Made by a program: the position numbers and the translations under genes | The notes under the pieces: generated by a model | Databases searched by the model: none | What the model was told of the DNA's origin: nothing | The model's input: the letters and a program-made list of their open reading frames with translations, nothing else | In this document: piece by piece, positions 61,501 through 64,000 of the stretch | Layout: the number at the start of each line of letters is the position of its first letter | Numbering within the stretch: the first letter of the stretch is position 1 | Assembly: GCF_005780185.1 (NCBI RefSeq) | Contig: NZ_VBUI01000002.1 | Span: 1-64,000 of the forward strand | Source: Halomonas urmiana | Lineage (GTDB): Bacteria > Pseudomonadota > Gammaproteobacteria > Pseudomonadales > Halomonadaceae | Direction of reading: 5' to 3' | Length of the DNA stretch: 64,000 bases

Positions 61501-61689
61501 CCGCTGCTCTTCGAGACCTCGCTGCAGGCGCAGTTCCTGATCCCCATGGCCGTCTCCATCGCCTTCGGCCTGGCGTTCTCGACCCTGCTGGTGCTGGCCG
61601 TGATCCCGGTGCTGCTGAGCTATCTCGAGCGGCTGCGCGAGCGACTCGGGCGCAGCGAGGACGTGCCCACCGGGCAGCAGCGGGCATGA
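58558..61689 (+). CDS. RND efflux permease
   Basis: A 1043-aa, twelve-helix RND transporter (AcrB/HAE1-like, or the divergent MMPL-free clade). It shows the two large periplasmic loops, the proton-relay helix 4 with MALGVIVDDAIVVGEDADAH (Asp-Asp pair, about residues 397-416), the signature SLTTVAAFMPLLLVGGVIG and C-terminal SLTTIGGLTPLLFETSLQAQ. GTG start overlapping the adaptor stop (GTGA). Substrate unknown; regulation by the adjacent RegBA is only suggested by position. Exports drugs or lipophilic compounds by H+ antiport in this family. Confidence 0.93.
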   Translation: MSRRRGVIGFFVHHRVAANLVMLVMLLGGALGISRMNIQFFPSFALDVVSVRTVWSGASAEDIEQGITIPFEQRLRSIDGLKRMTSTSAQGVSSITLEFNEGTDPILALDDVRQQVDEFTNLPSEAEEPQVARTARYEPVARLLVHGEVTPQELRHLANRFEDQLLQAGIDRVEISGLPDQQISIEIPAERLQGLQLSLGEIAERIEAMSRDLPAGLLGQQDSTRELRAVEQRRDALAFADLPVLSGERVQLRLGDIAVIRQEAREPSVTLSSDGHPAVELMLQRSENGNSLAAADVLNRWLDETRPQLPPSVELEVHDETWQLIAERIWLLISNGLGGLALVLLLLYFFLPARVALWVAIGIPTAFLAAMAVFWVIGGSINMISLFALIMALGVIVDDAIVVGEDADAHFRGGEPARHASEGAARRMLWPVIASSLTTVAAFMPLLLVGGVIGNILGDIPVVMICVLIASLLECFVVLPAHLRNAFVPGKTPRRHPLSRPRERFETVFERFREGPFRRFSALTLRHCAATLASALAVVLFTVGLLAGGRLEFTFFPTPEPNILYANASFVAGTDRGRVDALLTQMQAALDETEEALGGDLVQHAVTRHGATLASGQPGRSGDNVGSMMIELTPSDDRDVRNAEFIRAWRARMAEPAGLENLTINERAAGPPGKDVNIRLTGESADDLKAAAESLSRSLRELPGVLDTEDDMPWGREQLIYRVNAHGEALGLTTLDLGRQLRAAFDGRLVQIYQDGADEIEVRVLLPRAQRERLSTLSRLTVRTPEGRFVPLDQVMALDHRQGFEALRHADGRLAVEVTAELDSEITNAEQVLDAVSEEVLPTLVSTHRLRYSFEGRAADQRETFADMRTGLIIGLGLMYVVLAWVFASWSLPLIVMAIIPLALVGALLGHWALGLNLTMLSLFGLFGLSGIVVNNAIILVAFYRHQRHKGLAIDAALNEAVVQRVRAVLLTSLTTIGGLTPLLFETSLQAQFLIPMAVSIAFGLAFSTLLVLAVIPVLLSYLERLRERLGRSEDVPTGQQRA

Positions 61690-61761
61690 GCCTGCCGTTC
61701 GGCGCCACCGGGGCTAGACTGTCAGCGTGGACTTCGCTGCGTTCACCTGGAGGTGCCTGTC

Positions 61762-63084
61762 ATGACGACCGAGCTTGCCTGTGTGCGTGACCTGGCCACG
61801 CGGCTGGAAGGCCGTGCCAGCGACCATGATGCGCTGCTCGACCGGGTCGGCGATCGGCCTTTCGTGCTGCTCGGCGAGGCCTCCCACGGTACCGCCGAGT
61901 TCTACCGCCTGCGCGCCGAGATCACCCGGCGGTTGATCGAGGAGAAGGGCTTCGAGGCGGTGCTGGTCGAGGCCGACTGGCCCGATGCCCTGCGCCTGGA
62001 CCGCTACGTGCGGGGTGGCGGCGAGGACTCCCTCGCCGAGGCCTTCGAGGAGTTCGAGCGCTTTCCCCACTGGATGTGGTGCAACCACGAGGTGCGCGAC
62101 TTCATCGCCTGGCTGCGCCAGTACAACGCCCGCCAGCCGCTGGCGAAGAAGGCGGGCTTCTACGGCATGGATCTCTATAGCCTGCACCGCTCGGCCGAGG
62201 CGGTGATCGCGTACCTGGAGGGGGTCGACCCCGAGCAGGCCGAGGTCGCCCGCCGGGGCTATGCCTGCCTCGATCATCGCGGCGACCCCTTCCATTATGG
62301 GCGCAACGTGGCCTTCGGCCTGAGCCCCTCCTGCGAGCGGGCGGCCGTGGGATTGCAGGTGCGGCTCATGGAGCGGGCCGCGGCCTACCTGGCGGCGGAC
62401 GGGCGTCGGGCCGTCGATGCGCAGTTCTTCGCCGAGCAGAATGCGCGGGTGGTGGTGAATGCCGAGGCCTACTATCGGGCCATGTTCGCCGGCCGGGTGG
62501 ATACCTGGAACCTGCGCGACGACCACATGACCGAGACCCTCGCCGAGCTGCACGACCACCTGCGTCGCCAGGGAGGCGCGGGCAAGGTGGTGGTGTGGGC
62601 CCACAACTCCCACCTGGGCGACGCCCGGGCCACGGAGATGGGCTGGCGCCAGGCGCAGCACAACGTCGGTCAGCTGGCGCGCCGGCGCTTCGGAGCCGAG
62701 CGGGTGCTGCTGGTGGGCTTCACCACCCACACCGGCCATGTCACCGCCGCCCGGGACTGGGACGGACCGGCCGAGCACCGCTGGGTGCGCCCGTCACTCG
62801 AGGGCAGCGTCGAACGGCTCTTCCACCAGAGCGGGCTCGAGCGCTTCTACCTGCCGCTTTCGCCGGACCGTGCCGCGCCCCTGAAGGCTCACCGGCTGGA
62901 GCGGGCGATCGGAGTGATCTACCGCCCGGAGACGGAACGGGGCAGCCACTACTTCCAGGCCTGCCTGGCCGAGCAGTTCGATGCTCTCTACCACCTGGAC
63001 GAGACCACGGCCGTCGAGCCGCTGGCCCTGGGGCCGCACTGGCAGCGTGAGGCCATCCCTGACACCTACCCGTTCGGGGTGTGA
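61762..63084 (+). CDS. Erythromycin-esterase-like family protein
   Basis: A 440-aa protein of the EreA/EreB-like superfamily. Core motifs: FVLLGEASHGTAEFYRLRAE (about residues 34-53, the conserved His-x-His-like GEASHG), VLVEADWPDALRLD (about 72-85) and VVWAHNSHLGDARATEMGW (about 278-296). Most chromosomal members are not antibiotic esterases and have no known substrate, so resistance should not be assumed. ATG 61762 has GGAGG 8 bases upstream; a GTG at 61753 is an alternative. Stands alone after the RND operon. Confidence 0.85.
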   Translation: MTTELACVRDLATRLEGRASDHDALLDRVGDRPFVLLGEASHGTAEFYRLRAEITRRLIEEKGFEAVLVEADWPDALRLDRYVRGGGEDSLAEAFEEFERFPHWMWCNHEVRDFIAWLRQYNARQPLAKKAGFYGMDLYSLHRSAEAVIAYLEGVDPEQAEVARRGYACLDHRGDPFHYGRNVAFGLSPSCERAAVGLQVRLMERAAAYLAADGRRAVDAQFFAEQNARVVVNAEAYYRAMFAGRVDTWNLRDDHMTETLAELHDHLRRQGGAGKVVVWAHNSHLGDARATEMGWRQAQHNVGQLARRRFGAERVLLVGFTTHTGHVTAARDWDGPAEHRWVRPSLEGSVERLFHQSGLERFYLPLSPDRAAPLKAHRLERAIGVIYRPETERGSHYFQACLAEQFDALYHLDETTAVEPLALGPHWQREAIPDTYPFGV

Positions 63085-63097
63085 GCTACGCCCGGCG

Positions 63098-63697
63098 TCA
63101 CAGCTCGCGGCCGAGCACCACCTTGCAGATGTCGGCGAAGCTTCTCGCCTCGGCCAGTCCGCCCGGGCGATAGCCAAGCACGCGGGCGATGTCGGCCGCC
63201 GAGATCACCCCGCGGATGCGCTCCCGGTGACGCGGGGTCGCTTCGGTGACCAGCAGGTGCTGGTCACCGAAGCTCTTCAGCGACTGCACCAGATCATCGA
63301 GGGTCAGCGCGGCCAGCGTCTCCAGGGTGAGCGTCGGGGTCTTGTGCAGCGGGGTCTGGACCATGCCGACGGTGACGTCGCCACGGTCGATGCCGTGCTG
63401 CTGCATGGCCAGCGTGATCAGCCGCCCGCCGATCACTTCCCGGGCGGGCAGCACGCCACTGCAGCGTCCCTGGTCGTCGATCACCAGCAGCAGGCGGACG
63501 CCGCCGCTGATCATCTTCTGATGGGCCTCGTCGACGGGCCGGTCGGCATGGATGGTCTGGGGGGCGGTGCGTGCGAAGTCGGTGAGCACCATCATGGCCG
63601 GACTCTGGGCGTCCAGAATCAGCGACTCGGGCGTGGCGATGGTCGGGCGGACGTTGAGTGCGACCGGCTGGATCGGGGAGGGGGAGAGGGGCGTCAT
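63098..63697 (-). CDS. CBS domain pair protein
   Basis: A 199-aa protein made almost wholly of two CBS repeats (about residues 50-105 and 125-185): DEAHQKMISGGVRLLLVIDD then LDDLVQSLKSFGDQHLLVTE. CBS pairs bind adenine nucleotides or regulate partner enzymes and channels. No catalytic or channel domain present. Convergent with the esterase-like gene (13-base gap). Partner unknown; the nearest upstream gene on this strand is nhaD. Confidence 0.82.
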   Translation of the reverse strand: MTPLSPSPIQPVALNVRPTIATPESLILDAQSPAMMVLTDFARTAPQTIHADRPVDEAHQKMISGGVRLLLVIDDQGRCSGVLPAREVIGGRLITLAMQQHGIDRGDVTVGMVQTPLHKTPTLTLETLAALTLDDLVQSLKSFGDQHLLVTEATPRHRERIRGVISAADIARVLGYRPGGLAEARSFADICKVVLGREL

Positions 63698-63819
63698 GGG
63701 GAACTCCGTATCGTGGTGGTCAGGAGAGGCCGCCTTGTGCGGCCCCTGCTGAGCTCACCGTTTCATGAGTTCCTTATGGCTTTCTTAAGTCACCAGGCTG
63801 CGCCTCTGTTGCGGGTGGC

Positions 63820-64000
63820 TCAGCCGAGGAGCCGGAAGCCCGGAGCATTCATCCAGAGGTGCACGACGATGCTGGCCGCGTAGCCCAGGCCGATGACCGG
63901 CGCCCAGCGCAGGTGGGTGGCGAAGGTGTAGTTGCCCCGCGCCTGGCCCATCAGTGCCACCCCGGCGGCGGAGCCGACCGAGAGCAGGCTGCCGCCGACA
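63820..64000 (-). CDS. nhaD: Na+/H+ antiporter NhaD, C-terminal end (runs off right edge)
   Basis: The last ~60 codons only. The peptide GGSLLSVGSAAGVALMGQ, followed by RGNYTF, HLRWAPVIGLGYAASI and a final VHLWMNAPGFRLLG, matches the C-terminus of NhaD antiporters, which expel sodium in alkaline and saline conditions and are common in halomonads. The gene's start lies beyond the window. No terminator was identified downstream. Confidence 0.82.
   Translation of the reverse strand, partial: VGGSLLSVGSAAGVALMGQARGNYTFATHLRWAPVIGLGYAASIVVHLWMNAPGFRLLG

Noticed and set aside
61762..63084. Macrolide resistance gene
   Set aside because: Family motifs are present, but most chromosomal homologues lack macrolide esterase activity and no mobile context exists.

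Overview
The window looks like chromosomal DNA of a halophilic or marine gammaproteobacterium, most likely Halomonadaceae (Halomonas or a close relative). Reasons: about 60-65% GC coding with acidic proteins; a Pseudomonas-like aa3 oxidase cluster (coxB, coxA, ctaG, coxC, SURF1, ctaA, ctaB); two phasins plus bdhA and scoAB (polyhydroxybutyrate and ketone-body metabolism); the 3' end of a NhaD Na+/H+ antiporter at the right edge; and the usual thrS-infC-rpmI-rplT-pheST-ihfA block. This rests on recognition, not on a database search.

Left end (1-12350). The 5' third of rpoC runs off the left edge. Its start codon overlaps the stop of a DUF2628 gene instead of following rpoB, and its first ~75 codons are AT-rich with unusual residues. 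Then comes an accessory island, all on the minus strand, ending at tRNA-Pro(GGG). In transcription order it holds an SNF2-type helicase, an Abi_2/AbiF-type HEPN protein with its own promoter and a candidate structured leader RNA, a 1653-aa N6-adenine methyltransferase-like protein, a secreted protein, a lipoprotein and the DUF2628 protein. This is the best candidate for a poorly described defence system: a DISARM-like helicase/methylase pair with an AbiF RNA-linked unit nested between them.

Middle (12.5-44 kb): cidA/lrgA-lrgB; convergent phasin genes; DUF2970 and the oxidase/heme cluster; an SLC13 symporter; an OmpA-type lipoprotein; the translation operon, with a tRNA-Thr anticodon-arm mimic before thrS and a rare ATC start for infC; ppnN; and a glycine cluster (gcvHP divergent from a glycine/alanine symporter and gcvT).

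Right (44-64 kb): AlkB; an overlapping envelope cluster (acyltransferase, LysM/degenerate M23 lipoprotein, glycosyltransferase, PAP2 phosphatase); a LysR regulator divergent from scoAB; DUF1338, glutaredoxin, an inositol-phosphatase family protein and a lone HybE-like protein; bdhA; the RegB/RegA redox two-component system divergent from an RND efflux pair; an erythromycin-esterase-like protein; a CBS-pair protein; and nhaD (partial). Simple-sequence tracts (two G10 runs and two heptamer arrays) sit directly 3' of four minus-strand genes.
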